Shown: positions 1-5,184 of the stretch, in pieces | Numbering within the stretch: position 1 is the stretch's first letter | Layout: every line of letters begins with the position of its first letter | Origin: an uncultured Pigmentiphaga sp. | Lineage (GTDB): Bacteria > Pseudomonadota > Gammaproteobacteria > Burkholderiales > Burkholderiaceae_B | DNA: 6,179 bases | Direction of reading: 5' to 3' | Assembly (NCBI GenBank): GCA_937891425.1 | Contig: CALAGD010000036.1 | Coordinates: forward strand, 1-6,179 | The notes under the pieces: generated by a model | What the model saw: the letters and a program-made list of their open reading frames with translations, nothing else | Database searches by the model: none | What the model was told of the DNA's origin: nothing | Position numbers and translations under genes: made by a program

Positions 1-756
1 GGCAACGGCTCGCGTCCACCCGGCTGATGCGCCGCGCACTTTGACCGGGAAGCAGATAATTTTGAATCCATGGGGCGGCAGCACCTCCAGGTTACTGAGC
101 TTCTCAAGGTGACAGTAGCCAATATCGCGACCCGCTTTGTGGCCTTCCCAGATGATGGAGGGGTCTTGCTCTTGGGCGTATCGCTTCGCCGTATGCGAAA
201 ACGGGGCGTCCCAGCTCCAGGCGTCGGTGCCCGTCAGGCGTACGCCCCGCTCCAACAGATACATGGTGGCCTCGTATCCCATGCCACACCCCGCGGAAAC
301 ATAATCATCGTGCCCGTAGCGCGAGCCCGCACGCGTGTTAATCACCACAATGTCGAGGGGCTCAAGCTGATAGCCAATGCGCTTGAGCTCCGCTTCTACG
401 TCGGACGGCTGCACCACGTACCCGTCCTCAAAATGACGGAAATCCAGCTTCACACCCGGCCGGAAGCACCAATCCAGCGGCACTTCGTCAATGGTAATGG
501 CGCGCTCGCCCTTATTCATAGTGGACGCGAAATGCCAAGGTGCATCCAGATGCGTGCCATTGTGGGTATTGAGTTCTACCTTTTCTACAGCCCACGCCTC
601 TCCATCGGGCAGATCACCGGGCTTCAGCCCCGGAAAAAATGGCAATAGTTGCTCAAGGCTTTGCTTATGGTCGAAATATTGAATACGGGGAGCAAACGCG
701 GGCGGGTCTGATAAGACGTCGTTTTCCAGGTAAATAGAGAGGTCGACCAGCTTCAT
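1..756 (-). CDS. Cyclase-family metal-dependent hydrolase (kynurenine formamidase / isatin hydrolase superfamily), 3' end cut by window edge
   Basis: The reading frame from ATG at 756 is open for 252 codons to base 1 with no stop, so only the last few residues are missing; the family is usually about 255-265 residues. The family signature HxGTHxDxPxH is intact at residues 65-75 (HNGTHLDAPWH). By analogy with KynB, H65, H69 and D71 would bind the divalent metal and H75 would act in catalysis. The C-terminal part keeps the typical E218 segment and the LPPHGF and GASAGWTRAVA blocks. AAAGGAA (762-768) lies 6 nt before the start. Known members are cytoplasmic hydrolases of N-formylkynurenine, isatin or related cyclic or linear amides; the substrate here cannot be read from sequence. 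The gene follows the aminotransferase gene on the same strand but 448 bp away, with its own promoter-like sequence, so it may be a separate unit. The family assignment is firm; the specific activity is unknown. Confidence 0.93.
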   Translation of the reverse strand, partial: MKLVDLSIYLENDVLSDPPAFAPRIQYFDHKQSLEQLLPFFPGLKPGDLPDGEAWAVEKVELNTHNGTHLDAPWHFASTMNKGERAITIDEVPLDWCFRPGVKLDFRHFEDGYVVQPSDVEAELKRIGYQLEPLDIVVINTRAGSRYGHDDYVSAGCGMGYEATMYLLERGVRLTGTDAWSWDAPFSHTAKRYAQEQDPSIIWEGHKAGRDIGYCHLEKLSNLEVLPPHGFKIICFPVKVRGASAGWTRAVA

Positions 757-816
757 CGTGGTTCCTTTTTTTCTTGCATAGGCGGTTGTTACGGAAGTGT
801 TGGCTTGCGACGGCAA

Positions 817-856
817 TGGGCTGGAAGGAAGGCCTTACGCAGCCCCCTCCAGCCCA
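817..856 (-). other. Hairpin in the leader of the cyclase gene
   Basis: TGGGCTGGA (817-825) is the exact reverse complement of TCCAGCCCA (848-856), giving a 9-bp stem with two further G-C pairs after one mismatch. No T-run follows in the minus direction, so it is not a classical terminator. It would lie within the roughly 110-nt leader produced from the promoter predicted at 873-902 and ends about 50 nt before the Shine-Dalgarno. Its role is unknown; leader stabilisation or translational control are possible. Confidence 0.45.
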
Positions 857-872
857 ATCCGTATGCCGCACT

Positions 873-902
873 CTTATACCTGAGGCCGGGTGGGGGGGAC
901 AA
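873..902 (-). promoter_or_regulatory. Candidate sigma-70 promoter for the cyclase gene
   Basis: On the minus strand TTGTCC (902-897, 4/6 to TTGACA), an 18-bp spacer and TATAAG (878-873, 5/6 to TATAAT) form a plausible promoter with a start near 866, leaving a leader of about 110 nt. It is the best -10 match I found in the 448-bp gap. This is a match by eye only. Confidence 0.4.
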
Positions 903-910
903 CCGCCCGG
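886..910. promoter_or_regulatory. Inverted repeat overlapping the cyclase promoter
   Basis: CCGGGTGG (886-893) and CCGCCCGG (903-910) are inverted with one mismatch around a 9-bp centre containing a run of G. The dyad covers the -35 element and part of the spacer of the promoter predicted at 873-902, where a repressor operator could sit. It may equally be a by-product of the G/C-rich tract. No regulator can be assigned. Confidence 0.25.
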
Positions 911-924
911 TACTCACAGCGAAG

Positions 925-1020
925 GCGATGTGCCGGTGGTACGGCGACGAGCGATGGGCATAGAAGCGTGGCGGGTCGGTGAGAGCAGTAGGGGACACAC
1001 TCAGGAGCGAGGGGAAGATT
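925..1020 (-). other. C-rich, G-poor transcript segment (candidate Rho-utilisation region)
   Basis: Read as minus-strand RNA this stretch is strongly C over G: in 961-1020 I count 27 C and 9 G in 60 nt. No convincing gene lies in it on either strand. An untranslated C-rich, G-poor and little-structured RNA downstream of a stop codon is the typical composition of Rho loading sites, so it may end transcripts from the aminotransferase side before the cyclase gene. This is a compositional inference only. Confidence 0.3.
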
Positions 1021-1025
1021 TCATT

Positions 1026-1058
1026 CGGCGATGACACCTTCCGGTGCAACATTCGCCG
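1026..1058. other. Bulged hairpin in the 448-bp gap
   Basis: CGGCGA (1026-1031) pairs with TCGCCG (1053-1058). Inside it TG pairs with CA across a one-base bulge, and CACC (1035-1038) pairs with GGTG (1043-1046) around a TTCC loop, giving about 12 pairs in 33 nt. No T-run follows on either side. Its function is unknown; it could define an RNA 3' end or protect it. Confidence 0.35.
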
Positions 1059-1127
1059 TCTCTTTACGGTGAAAGCGCTCTCTCCCGGCGTGGCGACTTG
1101 GCGCCAGCACAAGCAAGCCTACCTGAG

Positions 1128-1163
1128 AAAAAATCGGTAAATCGACGTTGACGCGCCACCGAT
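1128..1163 (-). terminator. Weak terminator-like hairpin after the aminotransferase gene
   Basis: In minus orientation ATCGGT (from 1163) pairs with ACCGAT (to 1133), and five further T bases follow (1132-1128), making a run of six T with the last stem base. It begins about 40 nt after the aminotransferase stop. The stem is only 6 bp and the loop is 19 nt, so it would be inefficient. It competes with a second stem at 1150-1155/1165-1170 (GACGCG with CGCGTC), because the two cannot form together. It could be a leaky terminator between the operon and the cyclase gene. Confidence 0.35.
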
Positions 1164-1184
1164 CCGCGTCGGGAGGATGCGCGT

Positions 1185-1206
1185 GCTTCCCTTTGCGCTT
1201 CCCTTT
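1185..1206. repeat. Short tandem direct repeat overlapping the aminotransferase stop
   Basis: GCTTCCCTTT occurs at 1185-1194 and again at 1197-1206, separated by GC; the second copy shares two bases with the TAA stop codon at 1205-1207. In the minus transcript this reads as two purine-rich AAAGGGAAGC copies, which look like Shine-Dalgarno sequences but are not followed by a usable ATG frame. It is probably a chance duplication or slippage product. Confidence 0.5.
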
Positions 1207-2398
1207 ATAGGTGAGCTTCTTTAAGCACACCCATAGCGGCTGCGACGCCGCCTGACTGATGGGGGATCTTGGCAATACCAAGCGCCATCTCCACCCCTGC
1301 CAGTGCCCCCAACAGGGTAAGTTCACTGATCGCGCCGAGGTGCCCAATGCGAAACGCGCGGCCGTTCAGTTTGCCCAAGCCCGCACCCAATGACATGTTG
1401 AACGCATCCAGTACCACGCGCCGGAAGTCTTGCTCGCGGTATCCCGCTGGCATAACAACCGCAGTTAACACATTGCTGTAGCACGCCGGATCTTTACAAA
1501 GGATCTCCAACCCCCACGCACGAACCGCGGCCCGGGTGGCTTCCCCTAGTCGGCGGTGACGGGCAAAAACCTGTTCCAGCCCTTCTTCCTCAAGCATATG
1601 AATGGCCTCGCGCAACCCATACAAGAGATTGGTGGCGGGCGTGTAGGGGAAGTAACCCGTTTCGTTCATGGCCAGCATCTCGCCCCAGTCCCAATACGAA
1701 CGGGGCAGGTGCGCGCTTTTCGCGGCCTCCAGGGCGCGCGGGCTCATGGCATTGAACGAGATGCCGGGCGGCAGCATCAGGCCTTTTTGCGAACCGCCTA
1801 CGGTGACATCCACGCCCCAGGCGTCAGCGCGGTAATCGAGTGAACCCAGCGAGGAAATCGTGTCCACCATCAGCAGCGCCGGGTGGCCGGCACGATCGAT
1901 CGCTGCGCGCACGGCGGCGATATCGCTGGTGACGCCGGTGGACGTTTCGTTGTGTACAACACAGACCGCCTTGATGGTGCCCGCGGTATCGCGACGCAAT
2001 CGGTCTTCAATTTGATTAGCGTCCACGCCGTATTGCCAGTCGCCGGGCATAAGCTCGGCCTCCAGCCCCAGCCGGGTGGCAAGGCGATGCCACAGCATCG
2101 CGAAATGCCCTGTTTCATACATCAGCACATGATCGCCGGGGCTAAGCGTGTTCACCAGCGCCGCTTCCCACGCGCCGGTGCCGGAGGCCGGATAAATAAC
2201 AACCGGGTGCTGGGTTTGAACGATCTTGCGCATGCCCTGCAAGACCTCCTGGCCCAGTTGGCCGAACTCGGGCCCGCGATGGTCGATGACGGCGCGGTCG
2301 ATTGCCCGAAGAATCCGTTCCGGCACGGGGCTCGGCCCTGGAATCTGCAGAAAATGCGTGCCTGCAGATGCACTCCTCTTCACCATGCTATTGCTCAT
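1205..2398 (-). CDS. PLP-dependent class V aminotransferase, serine/alanine-glyoxylate aminotransferase type
   Basis: This 397-residue protein matches the normal length of fold-type I class V aminotransferases of the serine-glyoxylate/alanine-glyoxylate group. The N-terminal IPGPSPVPERIL (residues 19-30) is the family opening. ASGTGAWEAAL (71-81) forms the PLP phosphate-binding loop, HNETSTG (149-155) contacts the cofactor, D179 in VDTISSLG should bind the pyridine nitrogen, and K205 in GGSQKGLMLPPG is the expected Schiff-base lysine. R350 in FRIGHLG is the likely substrate-carboxylate arginine. It probably moves an amino group between an amino acid and a 2-oxo acid such as glyoxylate or pyruvate in the cytoplasm. 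The gene starts 68 bp after the flavoprotein stop and is probably co-transcribed. No Shine-Dalgarno precedes ATG 2398; an ATG at 2386 (Met5) is an alternative, also without a good site. The exact substrate pair is unknown. Confidence 0.92.
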   Translation of the reverse strand: MSNSMVKRSASAGTHFLQIPGPSPVPERILRAIDRAVIDHRGPEFGQLGQEVLQGMRKIVQTQHPVVIYPASGTGAWEAALVNTLSPGDHVLMYETGHFAMLWHRLATRLGLEAELMPGDWQYGVDANQIEDRLRRDTAGTIKAVCVVHNETSTGVTSDIAAVRAAIDRAGHPALLMVDTISSLGSLDYRADAWGVDVTVGGSQKGLMLPPGISFNAMSPRALEAAKSAHLPRSYWDWGEMLAMNETGYFPYTPATNLLYGLREAIHMLEEEGLEQVFARHRRLGEATRAAVRAWGLEILCKDPACYSNVLTAVVMPAGYREQDFRRVVLDAFNMSLGAGLGKLNGRAFRIGHLGAISELTLLGALAGVEMALGIAKIPHQSGGVAAAMGVLKEAHL

Positions 2399-2441
2399 CG
2401 GGTTGGTTGTAAGAAAAGCCTTGTGGAAGATACACGGCAGT

Positions 2442-2465
2442 GCCGCGACGCGCTGGCGTCACGGC
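2442..2465 (-). other. Strong intercistronic hairpin between flavoprotein and aminotransferase genes
   Basis: A 10-pair stem, GCCGTGACGC against GCGTCGCGGC on the minus strand, closes a CAGC tetraloop and begins one base after the flavoprotein stop codon. The only non-Watson-Crick pair is G-U in minus-strand RNA; it would be a C-A mismatch in plus RNA, so the structure fits the transcribed strand. No T-run follows directly. It may protect the 3' end of the upstream mRNA, lower expression of the next gene, or mark an RNA processing point. Confidence 0.55.
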
Positions 2466-2466
2466 G

Positions 2467-3870
2467 TCAACGCGTCATTTGTTCCGATAATTTGGTTTGT
2501 GGCAAATAAGCGCCGTTGTCACGCAGCGTTTCTACCAGGGTGGCTGTGTTCAGGTCGCAGGCGGGCTGGCCAGTACGTATCGATTGCACTGCTGCGGTGC
2601 CGGCTGCTTGTCCCATCATATAGGCTGCCGATTGCGCACGTATCGAACCATGCACCTTGGTGTCACTGGAATGACAACGCCCGGCCACCCAAAGGTTTTC
2701 CCAACCGCGCGGCACCAAGATGCTGTACGGAATGCCCACACAATTACCCTGCCCCAGATTTTCCTTGCCGTGGAAATCCTTTAAAAAGCGCTCGTACTCT
2801 TCTTTGGAGGTGTTGGTTGGGTGTACGTCCGTGGGGCGGTTATACACAGCGACCTGGTCGGGAAACTGTCGCTTCGACCGGAAGTCTTCGATAGTGAGCT
2901 CGAACTCCCCCACAATGCGGCGTGAATCGCGTACCCCCATGACCGGCGCGGTGGTTAAATGTTCGATGTTCTCGCAGCCCGGCACATATTTACGGAAGAA
3001 CGATTCGTACTCTAATGCCAGCTTGCGCCCGAAAATCATGCCGTCGGACAGGCTGCGAATATTCAGCGGGTTCAGGTTGAATACGTGCCCACCGTTAAGC
3101 GCACCCGTGTGTTTGCCGATTTTGTTCATACCCGGCATGAACCGGTCTTCTTGCGTGAAGTGGCCTTCCTCAATGGCTTGTTGCAGCCACTCGTTCTTGG
3201 TGCGGTTTTTTACCGCATCAATGCCGCGCCAATCGTCGCCGTACTCGGGGTGATCCCAATTAATTCCGGCAAACAGCGAACACAAGGTGCTCGGCGCAAC
3301 GGTGTCAGTGTCGCGCAATACCACCTTGCATTCCGCGCCTGCCAAGGCCGATACGGCTGCATCGCCCGTGGCATCAACGACTGCCTTGGTGGGGATGTAT
3401 TGAAAGCCTTCGACGTTGGAAATAACAACGCCCTGAATTTTGCGATTCACAACGTCGACATCGACGGCACGGGTGAAGAAGCGGACATCCACGCCCGCTT
3501 CAACCACGAAGTCATCGAGAATTCGCTTCAAGGCCTCGGGCTTGAAGGGAACCCAGCGGTTCAGCTGCGAAGTGAAGAACTCGCGCACCACGTGAGGGCC
3601 GAAAGCCTTCGCTTCCCACATCGTTTCGATCAGCTCCTTCATGAACCCGCCGACCAGCATGCGTTCACCGTCGGCCACCGGGCCGAATGACGCGACCAGG
3701 CCCGATGTCCCCATGCCGCCCAGGCACCCGGTGGCTTCTACCAGCAGCGTTTTGGCACCGAGTCGTGCAGCACACACTGCCGCTGCGGTTCCAGCGGGGC
3801 CGCCCCCGGCGACCACGACGTCGTACTCTTGCTCGACCGGAATATCACGACAAAATCGGTAGCTTTCCAT
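2467..3870 (-). CDS. FAD-dependent oxidoreductase (FAD_oxidored / glucose-inhibited-division-like flavoprotein fold)
   Basis: This 467-residue protein has an N-terminal Rossmann dinucleotide-binding motif, VVVAGGGPAGTAAA (residues 18-31, GxGxxG at G22/G24/G27), with the ribose-binding acidic residue E45 at the end of the second strand. It is followed by the GCLGGMGTSG stretch (48-57) typical of FAD_oxidored proteins, a VVDATGDA second FAD motif near 164-171, and a C-terminal FAD-contact block LWVAGRCHSSD...GSIRAQSAAYMMGQAAGTAA from about residue 393 to 426. There is no signal peptide, so it is cytoplasmic. Family members are mostly uncharacterised oxidases or dehydrogenases of small organic acids and amines; the substrate here is unknown. 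AAGGAG (3882-3877) lies 6 nt before the ATG and supports this start. It lies 87 bp after the solute receptor gene and 68 bp before the aminotransferase gene, which suggests successive oxidation and transamination. The family call is firm; the reaction is inference. Confidence 0.9.
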   Translation of the reverse strand: MESYRFCRDIPVEQEYDVVVAGGGPAGTAAAVCAARLGAKTLLVEATGCLGGMGTSGLVASFGPVADGERMLVGGFMKELIETMWEAKAFGPHVVREFFTSQLNRWVPFKPEALKRILDDFVVEAGVDVRFFTRAVDVDVVNRKIQGVVISNVEGFQYIPTKAVVDATGDAAVSALAGAECKVVLRDTDTVAPSTLCSLFAGINWDHPEYGDDWRGIDAVKNRTKNEWLQQAIEEGHFTQEDRFMPGMNKIGKHTGALNGGHVFNLNPLNIRSLSDGMIFGRKLALEYESFFRKYVPGCENIEHLTTAPVMGVRDSRRIVGEFELTIEDFRSKRQFPDQVAVYNRPTDVHPTNTSKEEYERFLKDFHGKENLGQGNCVGIPYSILVPRGWENLWVAGRCHSSDTKVHGSIRAQSAAYMMGQAAGTAAVQSIRTGQPACDLNTATLVETLRDNGAYLPQTKLSEQMTR

Positions 3871-3896
3871 TTTTTACTCCTTAACGATGTCTGGGA

Positions 3897-3920
3897 AGCG
3901 CTGCCACTGCACGCAGCGCT
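3897..3920 (-). other. Perfect 8-bp hairpin between receptor and flavoprotein genes
   Basis: AGCGCTGC (3897-3904) and GCAGCGCT (3913-3920) are perfect inverted repeats around an 8-nt loop, in the 87-bp gap between the receptor stop (3958) and the flavoprotein Shine-Dalgarno (3882-3877). No T-run follows in the minus direction. Such hairpins after periplasmic binding-protein genes often stabilise the upstream message and give the receptor higher expression than the enzymes; that role here is inference. Confidence 0.5.
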
Positions 3921-3957
3921 GTTCTCCACCCGGACCGGTTTGGGCACCGACCCCTTG

Positions 3958-4986
3958 CTAATTCAGGCTGGCCCCGATTTCCTTGGCCATGCCGCGATAT
4001 CGCTCGGTTTCAGCACGTACGAATTCAGCGAACTCTTCCGGCCCCTGCGGGCTTAACTCGAAGCCCATCGCATCCATGGCCTGGCGAACCTCGGGCCGGG
4101 CAAGCACTTCGAGCAAGTCTTTTGCGAGTTTCTGTTTTCTGTCTTCGGGGGTGCCGGCAGGTACCACAAAGCCCGCCCAGCTCAGGGTTTCATACCCGGG
4201 AACGGATTCGGAGATAGCCGGCCAATCGGGAAACAGCGGGCTGCGCTGCGCGCTGGTCATGCCAAGCACTTTCATATCGCCCGACTGAATAAAGGGGATG
4301 GCCGAACTCACTACAGAAAACCCTAGACGCAGGGTGCCACCCCGAATGTCGTTGTACATGCCAGCGGCGCCGTTATACGGCACGTGCGGCATTTCAATAC
4401 CTGCCAGCTTGTTCAGCATTTCGCCGGCCACGTGGGCAGCCGTAAACGCGCCGTTCGAGCCGTACATAATCTTGCCGGGCTCTTCCTTCACCATTTTCAC
4501 CAGATCCGCCACGGTGTCGGCCGGAAAATCGCTGGCTGCCACGATGCCCAGGCTGTAATACCCAAGACGAATCAGCGGATCGAGGTCTTTCATGCCATCG
4601 TATGGCAGGTCGCGCTCGAGTGCGGCGTTAATACTTAACGAGCTGCTGGTCAGGCCGATGGTGTAGCCGTCAGGCGCGCTGCGCGCGGTCGCCAGGGTGC
4701 CCACGACGGCCCCGCCGCCCGGCCGGCTCATCACAATCACGGACTGCCCCCACTTCGACTCGAGGGCAGCCGCAATCGTGCGCATCAGCCGATCAGCTGC
4801 ACCACCCGGAGGCTGCGGCAGAATGATGGTGACCGGACGTGATGGGAAATCGTCGTCCGCTACGCTGGCTCGAAACGGTACCGCAGCGGCCAGCATGACC
4901 AGCCCTGCCCCCGCCACCTGCGTCAGCCGACGCCGGGTTGCGTTGCGTATTTTGGGTTCAGGAAAAGGGTGCACCGCGGATGTCAT
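3958..4986 (-). CDS. Periplasmic solute receptor of the tripartite tricarboxylate transporter family (Bug/TctC)
   Basis: This 342-residue protein is of usual length for Bug/TctC receptors. An export signal is evident: basic TRRRLT (residues 17-22), a hydrophobic stretch VAGAGLVMLAAAVPF (24-38) and a probable cleavage after SVA (41-43). The twin arginine before a moderate hydrophobic core could make it Tat-dependent. The mature part begins with the family hallmark FPSRPVTIILPQPPGGAADRL (47-67) and continues with SRPGGGAVVGTLATARSAPDGYTI, MYGSNGAFTAAHVAGEML and PHVPYNGAAGMYNDIRGG, all recognisable Bug motifs. Family members bind carboxylates, amino acids or amides between two lobes. AAGGAG (4999-4994) lies 7 nt before the ATG. 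It is the first gene of the operon facing the LysR gene. No TctA or TctB membrane gene is present nearby, as is usual for orphan Bug receptors. The ligand cannot be predicted. Confidence 0.95.
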   Translation of the reverse strand: MTSAVHPFPEPKIRNATRRRLTQVAGAGLVMLAAAVPFRASVADDDFPSRPVTIILPQPPGGAADRLMRTIAAALESKWGQSVIVMSRPGGGAVVGTLATARSAPDGYTIGLTSSSLSINAALERDLPYDGMKDLDPLIRLGYYSLGIVAASDFPADTVADLVKMVKEEPGKIMYGSNGAFTAAHVAGEMLNKLAGIEMPHVPYNGAAGMYNDIRGGTLRLGFSVVSSAIPFIQSGDMKVLGMTSAQRSPLFPDWPAISESVPGYETLSWAGFVVPAGTPEDRKQKLAKDLLEVLARPEVRQAMDAMGFELSPQGPEEFAEFVRAETERYRGMAKEIGASLN

Positions 4987-5020
4987 GGTGAGTCTCCTTG
5001 AGATGTTGTTCTAGGCCGTT

Positions 5021-5082
5021 TCAGTGCGCCCTTCGAGGCCCGGCCGAGAGCTGCCGCACCGGGCCGCGAAGCGTGCCACTGA
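5021..5082 (-). other. Long imperfect stem-loop in the 5' leader of the receptor operon
   Basis: Three matched arm pairs are nested: TCAGTG (5021-5026) with CACTGA (5077-5082), CTTCG (5031-5035) with CGAAG (5067-5071), and GGCCCGG (5037-5043) with CCGGGCC (5059-5065). They are separated by a small internal loop and a single mismatch, with a 15-nt apical loop: 18 pairs in 62 nt. It would start at the first bases of the transcript predicted from the promoter at 5090-5118 and end about 22 nt before the Shine-Dalgarno. There is no T-run. It may stabilise the mRNA or modulate translation; no riboswitch class is recognised. Confidence 0.5.
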
Positions 5083-5089
5083 TGAGGAA

Positions 5090-5118
5090 ATTGTTCCTTC
5101 ACCCCCGAATAATCACAA
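5090..5118 (-). promoter_or_regulatory. Candidate promoter of the receptor-flavoprotein-aminotransferase operon
   Basis: On the minus strand TTGTGA (5118-5113, 4/6), a 17-bp spacer and AACAAT (5095-5090, 4/6) give a predicted start near 5083. The elements are weak, as expected for an activator-dependent promoter. The centre of the LysR box (5147) then lies near -64, the usual recognition-site position for LysR regulators, and a CAATTG palindrome (5116-5121) overlaps the -35. The mutual consistency is the main support; it has not been tested. Confidence 0.42.
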
Positions 5119-5146
5119 TTGAAAAGTTATCGCTATGAGTTAACTT
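5119..5146 (+). promoter_or_regulatory. Candidate promoter of the lysR gene
   Basis: TTGAAA (5119-5124, 5/6 to TTGACA) and TAACTT (5141-5146, 3/6 to TATAAT) are spaced by 16 bp, with a predicted start about 32 nt before the lysR ATG. The -10 element lies inside the LysR box at 5140-5154, which would fit negative autoregulation. The poor -10 match makes this tentative. Confidence 0.3.
5124..5146. promoter_or_regulatory. Second inverted repeat beside the LysR box
   Basis: AAGTTA (5124-5129) and TAACTT (5141-5146) are perfect 6-bp inverted repeats 11 bp apart; the right arm shares bases with the TTAAC-N5-GTTAA box. A further pair, CGCTAT (5131-5136) and ATAGCG (5155-5160), brackets the box almost symmetrically. 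Overlapping half-sites like these may allow a LysR tetramer to shift between DNA-binding states. Confidence 0.35.
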
Positions 5147-5154
5147 CTGGTTAA
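5140..5154. promoter_or_regulatory. LysR-type operator box (T-N11-A)
   Basis: TTAAC (5140-5144), 5 bp, then GTTAA (5150-5154) form a perfect dyad in which T5141 and A5153 make the symmetrical T-N11-A motif characteristic of LysR-family operators. It sits in the divergent intergenic region next to a lysR-type gene, about 30 bp before that gene's start and about 64 bp upstream of the predicted operon start. It is the most likely recognition site for the adjacent regulator. Confidence 0.55.
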
Positions 5155-5184
5155 ATAGCGGCACTTAGAAATAGAGGGGGAGAC

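Noticed and set aside
70..648. 192-codon plus-strand open frame
   Set aside because: It lies wholly antisense to the cyclase gene, whose metal-binding motif and C-terminal blocks are unmistakable; the translation resembles no family.
789..1112. 107-codon minus-strand frame in the 448-bp gap, as a possible small gene
   Set aside because: No Shine-Dalgarno, no recognisable domain, biased proline/arginine-rich composition, and it spans the predicted promoter and hairpins.
1021..1347. 108-codon minus-strand frame extending past the aminotransferase stop, as a frameshifted C-terminus
   Set aside because: The aminotransferase already ends at normal family length with a typical tail, and the extension matches nothing I recognise.
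1883..2894. Long plus-strand open frames (1883-2509 and 2226-2894)
   Set aside because: They run antisense to the aminotransferase and flavoprotein genes, cross their boundary, and have low-complexity translations typical of GC-rich shadows.
3085..3690. 201-codon plus-strand open frame opposite the flavoprotein
   Set aside because: It is antisense to a fully motif-supported FAD protein; such mirror frames are a common GC-rich artefact.
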